NCBI GenBank assembly: GCA_964631865.1
Contig: CAZWAK010000013.1
Coordinates: 12,802 to 76,801 of the forward strand
Source of the DNA: JAFDVL01 sp964631865
GTDB lineage: Bacteria; Acidobacteriota; Blastocatellia; RBC074
Length of the DNA stretch: 64,000 nt
Direction of reading: 5' to 3'
The position numbers and the translations under genes were made by a program. Each line of letters starts with the position of its first letter. Positions within the stretch are counted from its first letter, which is position 1. Below the pieces are notes generated by a model. It was not told where the DNA came from. It saw only the letters and a list, made by a program, of their open reading frames with translations, and did not search any database. Below, piece by piece: positions 8,318 through 16,461 of this stretch.

Positions 8318-9934
8318 ATGACCATGATGCAAACCCCATTACTGATGAAAACGCTGATGGAACGCGGGCCGAAGTTTTATCCGGACGCCGAAATCGTCTC
8401 GAAAATGCGCGATCAAATTCATCGCTACACCTACGCCGATATGGGGCGGCGCGCGAAGCAACTGGCCAATGCGCTGACCAAGCTCGGCGTGCGCAAAGGC
8501 GACCGCGTGGCGACACTTGCCTGGAACAGTTATCGGCATCTCGAAATTTATTACGCCGTGCCGTGTATGGGCGCGGTGCTGCACACGCTGAATCTGCGGC
8601 TGTCGGCGGAACATTTGAGCTACATCATCAATCACGCGGAAGATGCAGTGATTTGCGTGGATGCGGATTTGCTGCCGCTGTTGGATCGCATCGCCGATCA
8701 AATCACGGGCGTCAAGCATTTCATCGTGATGAGCAACACCAGCGAATACACAACCAAGCTCGCGCCCGCACACGATTACGAACAGTTGATCGGCGGCGAA
8801 AGCTCGCATTTTACGTGGCCGGAGTTTGACGAAAATTCGCCGATGGGGTTGTGCTACACGAGCGGCACGACGGGCAATCCGAAAGGCGCGATGTACACGC
8901 ATCGCTCGAATTATTTGCACACGATGTCGCAGGCTATGGCCGACGGCATGGGCGTCACGAGCGGCGACACAGTGATGGCGGTCGTGCCGATGTTTCACGC
9001 GAATGCGTGGGGCTTGCCATACGCCGGTTGTATGCTCGGTTTCAAGCAGGTGTTTCCAGGGCCGACGATGGACGGCGCTTCGATTTGTCAGTTGTTGCAG
9101 GACGAAAAAGTCACCATCACCGCAGGCGTGCCGACGATTTGGATGGGCGTCAAAGCCGAGATCGAAGCGAATCCTGGCAAGTATGATTTCTCGCATCTGC
9201 GCTCAATGACTTGCGGTGGCTCCGCGCCGCCGCGCGCGCTGATTGATTGGTTGGAAACTACTCTGAACATCGAATTCGTGCAGGCGTGGGGCATGACCGA
9301 AACCTCGCCGCTCGGCTCGGTCGCGCGGCTCAAACCGAAGATGAAGGCGTGGGAGCGCGCGAAGATTCTCGACGTCAAACAACGTTGCGGCATCATCGCG
9401 CCCGGCCTCGAAGCGCGCGTCGTAGACGACAACGGCAACGAAGTCGAACACGATGGCGTCGCGATGGGCAAACTGTTGGTGCGCGGGCCCTGGATCGCCA
9501 GCGAATATTATCGCGCCGATGCGCCTGACCGTTTTCCTGACGGATGGTTCGACACGGGCGACATCGCGACGATAGATGCGGAAGGCTATCTGGCCATCGC
9601 CGACCGCGCGAAAGACGTCATCAAAAGCGGCGGCGAATGGATTTCGTCCGTAGATATGGAAAACATTCTGATGGCGATGCCGGGCGTCGCCGAAGCCGCC
9701 GTCATCGGCGTCCATCATCCGCGCTGGCAGGAACGCCCGCTCGCCTGTGTCGTCAAGAAACCCGATGCTGACATCACGAAAGAAAGCGTGCTCGCGTTTC
9801 TCTCGGACAAAGTCGCCAAATGGTGGTTGCCAGACGACGTCGTGTTTGTGGATGCGATTCCGAAAACCAGCGTCGGCAAATTCGACAAAAAGGTGATGCG
9901 CGTACAGTTTGAGAACTATCAGTTGCCCAGTTGA
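8318..9934 (+). CDS. long-chain fatty acid--CoA ligase (AMP-binding, ANL superfamily)
   Basis: 538 residues, GGAG 8 bases before the ATG. It activates a carboxylic acid with ATP to the acyl-adenylate and transfers it to CoA. Visible motifs: the P-loop-like YTSGTTGNPKG near residue 190, the aromatic/substrate segment AWGMTETSP near 325, the hinge region GWFDTGDIATID near 410, and the C-terminal lysine motif PKTSVGKFDKK near 520. Length and motifs fit the FadD3/AlkK-like medium/long-chain branch. It is monocistronic, divergent from the TPR gene. The 290-bp gap before it shows no recognisable element. Confidence 0.92.
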   Translation: MTMMQTPLLMKTLMERGPKFYPDAEIVSKMRDQIHRYTYADMGRRAKQLANALTKLGVRKGDRVATLAWNSYRHLEIYYAVPCMGAVLHTLNLRLSAEHLSYIINHAEDAVICVDADLLPLLDRIADQITGVKHFIVMSNTSEYTTKLAPAHDYEQLIGGESSHFTWPEFDENSPMGLCYTSGTTGNPKGAMYTHRSNYLHTMSQAMADGMGVTSGDTVMAVVPMFHANAWGLPYAGCMLGFKQVFPGPTMDGASICQLLQDEKVTITAGVPTIWMGVKAEIEANPGKYDFSHLRSMTCGGSAPPRALIDWLETTLNIEFVQAWGMTETSPLGSVARLKPKMKAWERAKILDVKQRCGIIAPGLEARVVDDNGNEVEHDGVAMGKLLVRGPWIASEYYRADAPDRFPDGWFDTGDIATIDAEGYLAIADRAKDVIKSGGEWISSVDMENILMAMPGVAEAAVIGVHHPRWQERPLACVVKKPDADITKESVLAFLSDKVAKWWLPDDVVFVDAIPKTSVGKFDKKVMRVQFENYQLPS

Positions 9935-9957
9935 AATGGCGCTCATATAAACAAGTG

Positions 9958-10072
9958 GGTTTGAGCGCGCGAAGCGTTTGGAGTGCGACGGTCTCGACGT
10001 CGCTTTGGAATTGCGACGAAGACAAAAGCTACGTCAAGCCGCAGCACTCCAAACGCTTCGCGCACTCAAGCC
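9958..10072. repeat. long inverted repeat (MITE-like hairpin)
   Basis: The arms run gggtttgagcgcgcgaagcg...ggagtgc (from 9958) and gcactccaaacgcttcgcgc...caagcc (to 10072). They are near-perfect reverse complements over about 28 bp, with an inner imperfect palindrome in the loop (gacgtcgctttgg / ctacgtcaagcc). It starts 23 bp after the ligase stop and is unlike the tandem-word hairpins elsewhere. It looks like a non-autonomous element or an REP-type structure. No open frame in it has coding character. Confidence 0.75.
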
Positions 10073-10220
10073 TATTCATCCTATCGAATGCTACTATCTT
10101 GTCCCTCTCGCTTCTGCGATCATAAGACTACCCCATACACATCTGCTCGCTGCCGTGATAGGATTTCGTTTCATCCTCGATCATCATTGACGATTTCATT
10201 ATTACCGAGATTCGCTGTAA

Positions 10221-12662
10221 ATGTGTTGTGACCTGAACCTGAATTGTACCGGCCTTTATTTCCTTTGTGTCTTTGCGGTCTTGCTCTTGTGCCCGCTGCC
10301 ATCCCTAGCCCAACAACCAACGCAGACCGAACAAAAAGTGCAGAACCCGATTGGTGAAGCCGAAGCCGAGCGGCGTGCGTTGCGGCGCAATGCGCCGGGC
10401 GCGCAACTCAGCGTCAGCGCGCGCGTCCCCATCAAACCGGAAGAGGAACTGAATATCACTTCGCAACGAGACGAAGCGCAAGGCAATGTGTTCATTTACA
10501 TCGGCGATGTGCATTTGACCTACTCCGACATCACGATCATCTGCGACCGCGTCACGTTCAATAAAGCGACGAACGATGTCGTGGCCGAAGGCAATGTGTT
10601 TTTTGAGCAGCAAGGCCAAACGGTCGTATGCGAACGCGCCGAGTTCAACCTGGAAACCAAACGCGGCACGCTCCACAAATCGGCGACCTACACGGATCGC
10701 ACGCCCGATGGCACGACGTTGTTGGTAGATGCGTGGCGCACGGACAAAACTGGCGAAGAAAGTTATACGTTGGAAAATGCGACGCTCACCGCGTGTCAGG
10801 AAACCGTGCCGAAATGGAGCTTCACGGCCCGGCGCGCGCGCGTCAAATTGGATGATCGCGCCGTGATGTACAACCCGATCTTTCGCATCAAGAATTTCCC
10901 CGTCTTATACCTGCCGTACCTTTCGCTTTCGATCAGCAAGAGAGACCGCGCGTCGGGCTTCCTGTTGCCGTCGTCCGGCTCATCCAACATCAAAGGCCGC
11001 ACGCTGCACGTGGCGTATTATCAAACGCTCGGACGTAGCGCCGACATTTTGTTTCGCGGCGATATTTTCTCGAAACGCGGTCTCGGCTTCGGCTTCGATT
11101 TTCGCGCGCGCCCCAACGAAACTTCGTATCTGGCGTTCGGTACGTTTTTGGTCAAAGACCGTTTGCTCGGCCCCAAGCGCGACGCCTTCGGTAACAATTT
11201 ACCGGATCAGGGCGGCAGCAGTTTTTATGCCGATGCCGTGCAAAATTTCAAGAACGGCTTCGTCGCTGTCGCCGATGTCAACATCACATCGAACATTGCC
11301 TTTCGACAAGTCTTCGCCGAAAACGCGCAGCAAGCGATCTCGCCCGAAGAACGCTCGCAGTTGTACGTCAACAAAAACTGGCATGCCTACAGCTTCAACG
11401 TTTCGATCTATGAGCAAAGCATTTCCTTGCGCAACGAGACGATCAAAACCCGCACCTTGCCGAGCTTTGAATTGAACAAACGCAGCGAACGAGTTTCCGA
11501 AGCAATCCCGATTTACTTTTCGTTTGAATCGTCCGCCGAGGGCATGAAACGCACCGTCGCGCGTGGCAACACCTCTACGTTTCGCACGCCAAATGTGTCG
11601 CAACGATTTGATTTTTTCCCGACGATCACCTTGCCGCTCAAACCGATTGGCGGCTTCACGTTCACGCCGAGCCTGAGTTTTCGCTCGACGTTTTACAGCG
11701 ACAGTTTGAATCCGGTCACGCAGGAAGTGACGGGGCAAAATCTGTATCGCAACTACGCCGACATCAACCTCGACGTGCGCGCGCCCAGCTTCGCGCGTAT
11801 CTTCCGCAAAAAAGATGGCTCGCCCTGGTTCAAGCACATCATCGAACCGTATGCCGCGTATCGGCGCATCCTCGGCGCAGACAATTTCGACCGCACGATT
11901 CACTACGACGAGCGCGATATGATCGCTGAGACGAACCAAATCGAGTACGGCCTCACGAATCGCTTTTTCGTCAAACGCGCGACGCCCGATGGCCAAGCGA
12001 CGCAAGCGCACGAATGGATGTCGCTGACCATCGCGCAGCAGCATTTCTTCGATGCCGATTTGGGCGGCGTCATCAAAACCGGGCGGCGCAATCAATTTAT
12101 TCCGACGACGGCGCTCACTGGATTCGCGTTCTTCAGTGGCCGCCGCGATTTTTCGCCGCTGCACGTCAATGCGCGCGTGCGCCCGAATGATTTGACGTTT
12201 GCCGATGTGCGGATGGATTTAGACACGACGAACGGCGAACTGCGCAATCTATCGGTGTCCGGCGGGCTGCTGCAATTTCGCCAACTCTTTTCGCTCAGCC
12301 AATCGTGGTACTACACGCGCCGCCTCGCCATCGGCAACGGACAATTCGACGCGACGACTTCGCCGGGCAATCAAATGGACACGTCGTTTTTTGCGGGCAA
12401 ACCGGCGAAAGGCCCGTACGGCGGCGTCACGATTGCCTACGATTTTCGCAACCGCTTCTTCGATGGCACACCGCGCGACCCGCGTTACATCAACTTCATC
12501 ACGACCGGCGGCTGGGCGTGGGATTGTTGCAGCGTGCAATTTCAAAACTACACCTTCAATGTTGGCTTACGCGATGAAAACCGTTTCGTGTTTTCGTTCA
12601 CGCTGAAAGGGATTGGCACGTTCGGGACGGACAATATCGGACAGCAACGGCGACGTTGGTAG
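10221..12662 (+). CDS. lptD: LPS-assembly protein LptD (OstA family)
   Basis: 813 residues. Signal peptide at residues 5-30 (LYFLCVFAVLLLCPLPSLAQ). Residues about 75-200 form the OstA/LptA-like beta-jellyroll (GNVFIYIGDVHLTYSDITIICDR, then AEGNVFFEQQGQTVVCERAEF). The rest is a large beta-barrel with the LptD signature of paired aromatic strands (LYLPYLSLSISKRDRASGFLLP), ending in a terminal Trp. LptD with LptE inserts lipopolysaccharide into the outer leaflet, which supports a diderm organism making LPS or a related glycolipid. Its partners LptA/LptE are not in the window. The stop is followed after 3 bp by a nested hairpin repeat. Confidence 0.88.
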   Translation: MCCDLNLNCTGLYFLCVFAVLLLCPLPSLAQQPTQTEQKVQNPIGEAEAERRALRRNAPGAQLSVSARVPIKPEEELNITSQRDEAQGNVFIYIGDVHLTYSDITIICDRVTFNKATNDVVAEGNVFFEQQGQTVVCERAEFNLETKRGTLHKSATYTDRTPDGTTLLVDAWRTDKTGEESYTLENATLTACQETVPKWSFTARRARVKLDDRAVMYNPIFRIKNFPVLYLPYLSLSISKRDRASGFLLPSSGSSNIKGRTLHVAYYQTLGRSADILFRGDIFSKRGLGFGFDFRARPNETSYLAFGTFLVKDRLLGPKRDAFGNNLPDQGGSSFYADAVQNFKNGFVAVADVNITSNIAFRQVFAENAQQAISPEERSQLYVNKNWHAYSFNVSIYEQSISLRNETIKTRTLPSFELNKRSERVSEAIPIYFSFESSAEGMKRTVARGNTSTFRTPNVSQRFDFFPTITLPLKPIGGFTFTPSLSFRSTFYSDSLNPVTQEVTGQNLYRNYADINLDVRAPSFARIFRKKDGSPWFKHIIEPYAAYRRILGADNFDRTIHYDERDMIAETNQIEYGLTNRFFVKRATPDGQATQAHEWMSLTIAQQHFFDADLGGVIKTGRRNQFIPTTALTGFAFFSGRRDFSPLHVNARVRPNDLTFADVRMDLDTTNGELRNLSVSGGLLQFRQLFSLSQSWYYTRRLAIGNGQFDATTSPGNQMDTSFFAGKPAKGPYGGVTIAYDFRNRFFDGTPRDPRYINFITTGGWAWDCCSVQFQNYTFNVGLRDENRFVFSFTLKGIGTFGTDNIGQQRRRW

Positions 12663-12665
12663 GCG

Positions 12666-12938
12666 TTTTTTTCGCCACGAATTTCACGAATTTTCACGAA
12701 TTCATTTTGGGTTGAGAGAGCAAGACCAAAATCCAAAATCTATAGACATCAAGAAAATTCACCACGAAGAAACGAAGAACACGAAGATAATTATTTTGTC
12801 TCAGGCTTGAAACCATTGGAGTTTTTTCCCTTCCTTCGTGTTCTTGATGATCTTCGTGGTGAATTTTCTTTTCTTGAAAGCTATACAATCCAAACGCAGA
12901 ATAATTCGTGAAAATTCGTGAAATTCGTGGCGAAAATC
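12666..12938. repeat. nested double hairpin between convergent genes
   Basis: The outer arms are tandem 'cacgaattt' words (ttcgccacgaatttcacgaa from 12671; aattcgtgaaattcgtggcg to 12933). Inside lies a second, different inverted repeat (aagaaaattcaccacgaaga from 12751; cttcgtggtgaattttcttt to 12872). The outer pair fills almost the whole gap between the LptD stop (12662) and the HD-protein stop (12939). One hairpin appears to have been inserted into the loop of another. Confidence 0.8.
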
Positions 12939-14561
12939 TTACTCCGTCTGGGTCGCGGCTTTGCTTTCCAGTGCGGGCGGAACGGGTGGTTCGGCGCGGC
13001 GGGCATTTTCTTCCTGCTCGCGGCGTCGCTGCTGCTCGTCGCCGGACGTGGGATTGAAGCCGGGGTAGCTGACGCGCTGATGATGAATGCTGATGAGCGT
13101 ATTGATGAGGCTCTCGCGGATTGTGTTGAGTTCCTGCAACGTCACATCGCTTTCATCAAATTGACCATCGGCGACGATGTGATCCACGATGCGTTTGATG
13201 ATGAGGCGAATGTTTTCCGGCGAAGGGTCTTGCAACGAACGGGCGGCGGCTTCTGCGCCATCGGACAACATCACGATCACAGCTTCTTTGGTTTGCGGCT
13301 TCGGCCCCGGATAGCGGAAATCGTCGGGATTGACGGTTTCACCGCGCGCCGCCGCCTGCGATTTCGCCTTGTGATAGAAATACGCCAGGATGCGCGTGCC
13401 GTGATGTTGCGGGATGAAGTCAATGATCTGTTCCGGCAAACCTGCTTCTTCGGCCATCTTGATGCCGCGCCGTACGTGCCCGGTGATGATGCGCACGCTG
13501 TCGCGCGGATCCACTTGGTTGTGCGGGTTGTCCATGCCGTTTTGATTTTCAATGTACATCTTCGGCGCGGCCATCTTGCCGATGTCGTGGTACAAACAAG
13601 CCGTGCGCGTCAGCAACGCATTCGCGCCGATGGCTTTGGCAGCGGCTTCGGCCAGCGTGGCGACGATGAACGAATGATGATTTGTGCCCGGCGTCTTCAA
13701 GGCCAAATCGCGCAACAACGGATTGTCCGCGTTGGAAAGCTCCAGCAGCTTCAAGTCCGTCATAATGCCAAAAAACGATTCGTACAGCGGCGTCACCAAA
13801 CTGGCAATCCCGGCACATTGCGCCGCGCTGATGAAGCCGATGACTATGCTGTCGAGCAAAATGCGCCCCGACAAAGGCTGTTCGGTCAACAACGCGACGA
13901 CGATGCTCATGGCGGCGTTCGCCCCGCCAATCACGGGGATCGCCACCGCGACGGCATTGCGTGTGCGATAGCGTTCGGCGCTGGCAATGGCGGCAATCGA
14001 ACCGACCAACGAATACATCGCAATCGCCATCCCGCCTTGCGAAATCAGCGCGACAAACAACGCGCTAATCAAGGCTGCGACGAGCGCAATTTGTGACCCG
14101 ACCAGCAACGACAAGCCCAACGCGGCGGTGGCAAACGGAATCGCCAACTCAAAGCCTCGGACGCCGCTGTAGCGCCCCATCTCCGGGCTTTGGCCGAACA
14201 TGTCGGCCACAAATTCGCCCGCGCGCACCAACAGCGTTTGCAGCAGAATGGCTGTGCCTGTTACCCAAAACGTCGTGTCGGCGGGCAAGCGCAACGAACG
14301 ACTGCGTGTCGAAGCTTTGTAGAGCGCAAAGAAAATCACGGCGACCGCCGCTGTCATGCCTGTCAGGCGAGAGAGCGACTCCAGCGCGGTGAATTTTTCG
14401 TTGGCAATCAGGAACGCCGTGACCAGCACGAGCAAGCCGAAATAGAGCCAAAAACGCACGCGCGGCGGAATACTATGATACAGGTTAGAAAGCTTCTGTT
14501 CCGCAGAGGCAGGCAAGCGGAGGAAACGGACGAGCCAGGAACGTTTTGTGTGGATCTTCAT
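12939..14561 (-). CDS. membrane HDIG-domain phosphodiesterase (PgpH/7TMR-HD-like, short form)
   Basis: 540 residues from MKIHTK at 14561; an upstream in-frame start lacks family sequence. Residues about 30-300 contain roughly eight hydrophobic helices (FWLYFGLLVLVTAFLIA onwards). They are followed by an HD domain with TNHHSF, LYHDIGKMAAPK, TGHVRRG and PQHHGT as successive His/Asp metal-ligand motifs (about 325-445). In PgpH proteins this architecture hydrolyses cyclic-di-AMP. The large extracytoplasmic 7TMR-HDED domain of PgpH is missing here, so the protein is shorter than the usual 700 residues or more. The C-terminus is charged. Second-messenger hydrolysis is inferred from the family. Confidence 0.8.
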   Translation of the reverse strand: MKIHTKRSWLVRFLRLPASAEQKLSNLYHSIPPRVRFWLYFGLLVLVTAFLIANEKFTALESLSRLTGMTAAVAVIFFALYKASTRSRSLRLPADTTFWVTGTAILLQTLLVRAGEFVADMFGQSPEMGRYSGVRGFELAIPFATAALGLSLLVGSQIALVAALISALFVALISQGGMAIAMYSLVGSIAAIASAERYRTRNAVAVAIPVIGGANAAMSIVVALLTEQPLSGRILLDSIVIGFISAAQCAGIASLVTPLYESFFGIMTDLKLLELSNADNPLLRDLALKTPGTNHHSFIVATLAEAAAKAIGANALLTRTACLYHDIGKMAAPKMYIENQNGMDNPHNQVDPRDSVRIITGHVRRGIKMAEEAGLPEQIIDFIPQHHGTRILAYFYHKAKSQAAARGETVNPDDFRYPGPKPQTKEAVIVMLSDGAEAAARSLQDPSPENIRLIIKRIVDHIVADGQFDESDVTLQELNTIRESLINTLISIHHQRVSYPGFNPTSGDEQQRRREQEENARRAEPPVPPALESKAATQTE

Positions 14562-14642
14562 TGGACGTAACCCAAACCACAACACCACGAAAGAAGGCGG
14601 GAGTATACCATACCCCACCGGACAAAAAACAAGCCGGGAGAT

Positions 14643-14759
14643 CGTTTCGCGTTTCGGGTTTTGAGTTTTGAGTGGCGAGATTTAAGATTTGTCATTTGAG
14701 ATTTGTCATTTGAGATTCAATGCCCTGAAACGCGAAACTCCTAACGCGCAACGCGAAAC
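14643..14759. repeat. hairpin with tandem 'atttgtcatttgag' loop
   Basis: tcgtttcgcgtttcggg (14643) pairs imperfectly with ccctgaaacgcgaaac...cgcgaaac (14722-14758). The loop carries two direct copies of atttgtcatttgag. It ends 8 bp before the histidine kinase start and is one of the few such hairpins not at a stop codon, so here it would form in the 5' leader and could affect initiation. Confidence 0.65.
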
Positions 14760-14766
14760 AGAAAAG

Positions 14767-16461
14767 ATGAAGCCGCTGAAACTCTACACCCGCACAACGA
14801 TTCTGGTTTCGCTGATTTTAATTTCGGTGTTGCTGGCGGTAGTGTATTTTTTCGTCACGAAAGCGCGCGAAATCGAAGCGCAGGAGCAATTGAAAAATGC
14901 GCGGATTCTGGCGCTGCGGCTGGCCATTTCCCTGCCCGAATTATCAGCGGATTTGGAACTCTCTGAAATTCGCAAGAACCTCACGGCCTTTCGCAAATTG
15001 AACACAACCGCCAACATTCAAGTCATTCGCGTCTACAACAAAAGCCTGAACGAAATTCTGCAATCGCCGACTGCCGAACCAGAAGATATTCCACAAAAAG
15101 AACTGGCTCGCTTAGTGAATCAAAAAGATGCGGTCGCCAGTCTGCGCGAAGTCAAAGTGGGGCAAAGCACACAATTGATGAACTATGCCGCCGCGCCACT
15201 CTTGGACAACAGCGGCAAAATGGCCGGAGCCGTGAGCCTCACGATCCAGCGCGAGCCGCTCTCCGACCTCTCGCAACGTTTGATCTGGCTGACGGTCGCC
15301 TTGCTCGCGGTGGCCATTGTTTCGATCACGTCGGTGCTGTATTTCCTCTTCAGCCAGGTCATCTATCGCCCGTTGGATGAATTGGTGAAAACGATGGCGA
15401 AAGCGGAAACCGGCAACCTGGAAGTCGCCGTGCCCGTTCACGCGAACGATGAAATCGGACAACTGGCGATGGGCTTCAATAATATGCTCACGCGCTTGCG
15501 CGCGATGACCGACGAACGCGCCAAATATCAAAAACATCTCGAAGCCACTGTCACGGAAAAGACTGCCGAATTGGCCGAACGCAATGCCCAGTTGGAAGAA
15601 GCCAGCGCCGAGTTGTTTGAAATTCAGCGCGAACTCACGAAGTACGAACGACTCGCGGCGGCGGGACAATTGGCCGCGCAATTCGCGCACGAAGTCGGCA
15701 CGCCGCTCAATTTGATTTCGGGGCACGTGCAACTGCTGACGCTGCGCACGCAGGACGAAAAGACGCAGGAACGCTTGAACCTGATCGCGTCGCAAATTGC
15801 GCGTATCGAAAAAATCGTGCGCGGCATGATGGATGCCACGCGCCGCCCGCGCCCGACCCTCGCGGCAACAGACTTGAACGCGCTGTTGCAACGCATCTTT
15901 GAAATCACTGCGCCGACGCTCGCCGCGCGCGAAGTGGAACTGGTCGCCGAGTTCGACGAAACGAATCCGCACGTGTGCGCCGATAGCGAACAATTGCAAC
16001 AGGTCTTCATCAATCTCATCAACAACAGTCTGGACGCGATGCCGAGCGGCGGCAGGCTGTATTTTGCGACAGCGACGGTGGGCGAGTTTGCGCTGATCAC
16101 CTGCCGCGACACCGGCACAGGCATCAGCGAAGACGCGCGCGAGCGCATCTTTGATCCGTTGTTTACGACCAAGCTGAATGGGCACGGCAGCGGCCTCGGC
16201 TTAACCGTCGTGCAGAAAATCATTCAGGAACATCGCGGTCAAATCACGCTCAAAAGCGACGCCGGGCAAGGCGCGGAATTTCAAATCAGCTTGCCGTTAG
16301 CAGAGTTGTCGGTGGTCGGTGATCGGTGGTCGGTGGTCGGTGGCCAGTTGCCGGAAACTAATCATCACTCGGCAGTGGTTTCAGAATACCAATCACCGAC
16401 CACCGACCACCAGCCACCCATCACCGACCACCAGCCACCGACCACCGACCACCCTTTATGA
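14767..16461 (+). CDS. membrane sensor histidine kinase (HAMP, HisKA, HATPase_c)
   Basis: 564 residues from MKPLKLYT at 14767; an earlier start would lie in repeat DNA. Membrane helices are at about 10-30 (ILVSLILISVLLAVVYFFV) and 170-195, with an extracytoplasmic sensor region between. HAMP follows (YRPLDELVKTMAKAETGNLE), then a coiled coil, HisKA with FAHEVGTPLNLISGH (phosphoacceptor His), and HATPase_c with N box INNSLDAM, DTGTGIS, and GSGLGL. It overlaps the NtrC-type regulator by 4 bp (ATGA), so the two form a two-component system resembling ZraS/NtrB types. The last 50 residues are low-complexity and encoded by a hairpin repeat rather than by conserved kinase sequence. Confidence 0.92.
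   Translation: MKPLKLYTRTTILVSLILISVLLAVVYFFVTKAREIEAQEQLKNARILALRLAISLPELSADLELSEIRKNLTAFRKLNTTANIQVIRVYNKSLNEILQSPTAEPEDIPQKELARLVNQKDAVASLREVKVGQSTQLMNYAAAPLLDNSGKMAGAVSLTIQREPLSDLSQRLIWLTVALLAVAIVSITSVLYFLFSQVIYRPLDELVKTMAKAETGNLEVAVPVHANDEIGQLAMGFNNMLTRLRAMTDERAKYQKHLEATVTEKTAELAERNAQLEEASAELFEIQRELTKYERLAAAGQLAAQFAHEVGTPLNLISGHVQLLTLRTQDEKTQERLNLIASQIARIEKIVRGMMDATRRPRPTLAATDLNALLQRIFEITAPTLAAREVELVAEFDETNPHVCADSEQLQQVFINLINNSLDAMPSGGRLYFATATVGEFALITCRDTGTGISEDARERIFDPLFTTKLNGHGSGLGLTVVQKIIQEHRGQITLKSDAGQGAEFQISLPLAELSVVGDRWSVVGGQLPETNHHSAVVSEYQSPTTDHQPPITDHQPPTTDHPL
16309..16453. repeat. hairpin repeat of 'ggtcggtg' words inside the kinase 3' end
   Basis: gtggtcggtgatcggtggtc words (16309-16344) are mirrored by caccgaccaccgaccacc words (16390-16453). 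They encode the odd tail (DRWSVVGGQ, then TTDHQPP repeated). The kinase stop overlaps the next start immediately after the right arm. Confidence 0.8.

Noticed and set aside
9931..10231. Small open frames in the region after the acyl-CoA ligase
   Set aside because: They read through the inverted repeat and have no ribosome site or coding character.
11199..12164. 321-residue minus-strand open frame
   Set aside because: Lies entirely opposite lptD; composition is that of a GC-rich antisense frame.
12918..14096. 392-residue plus-strand open frame
   Set aside because: It is the antisense shadow of the HD-domain gene, rich in Arg/His and without domain logic; the minus frame has clear motifs.
15112..16185. 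357-residue minus-strand open frame
   Set aside because: Antisense of the histidine kinase, whose HAMP/HisKA/HATPase motifs are unambiguous.
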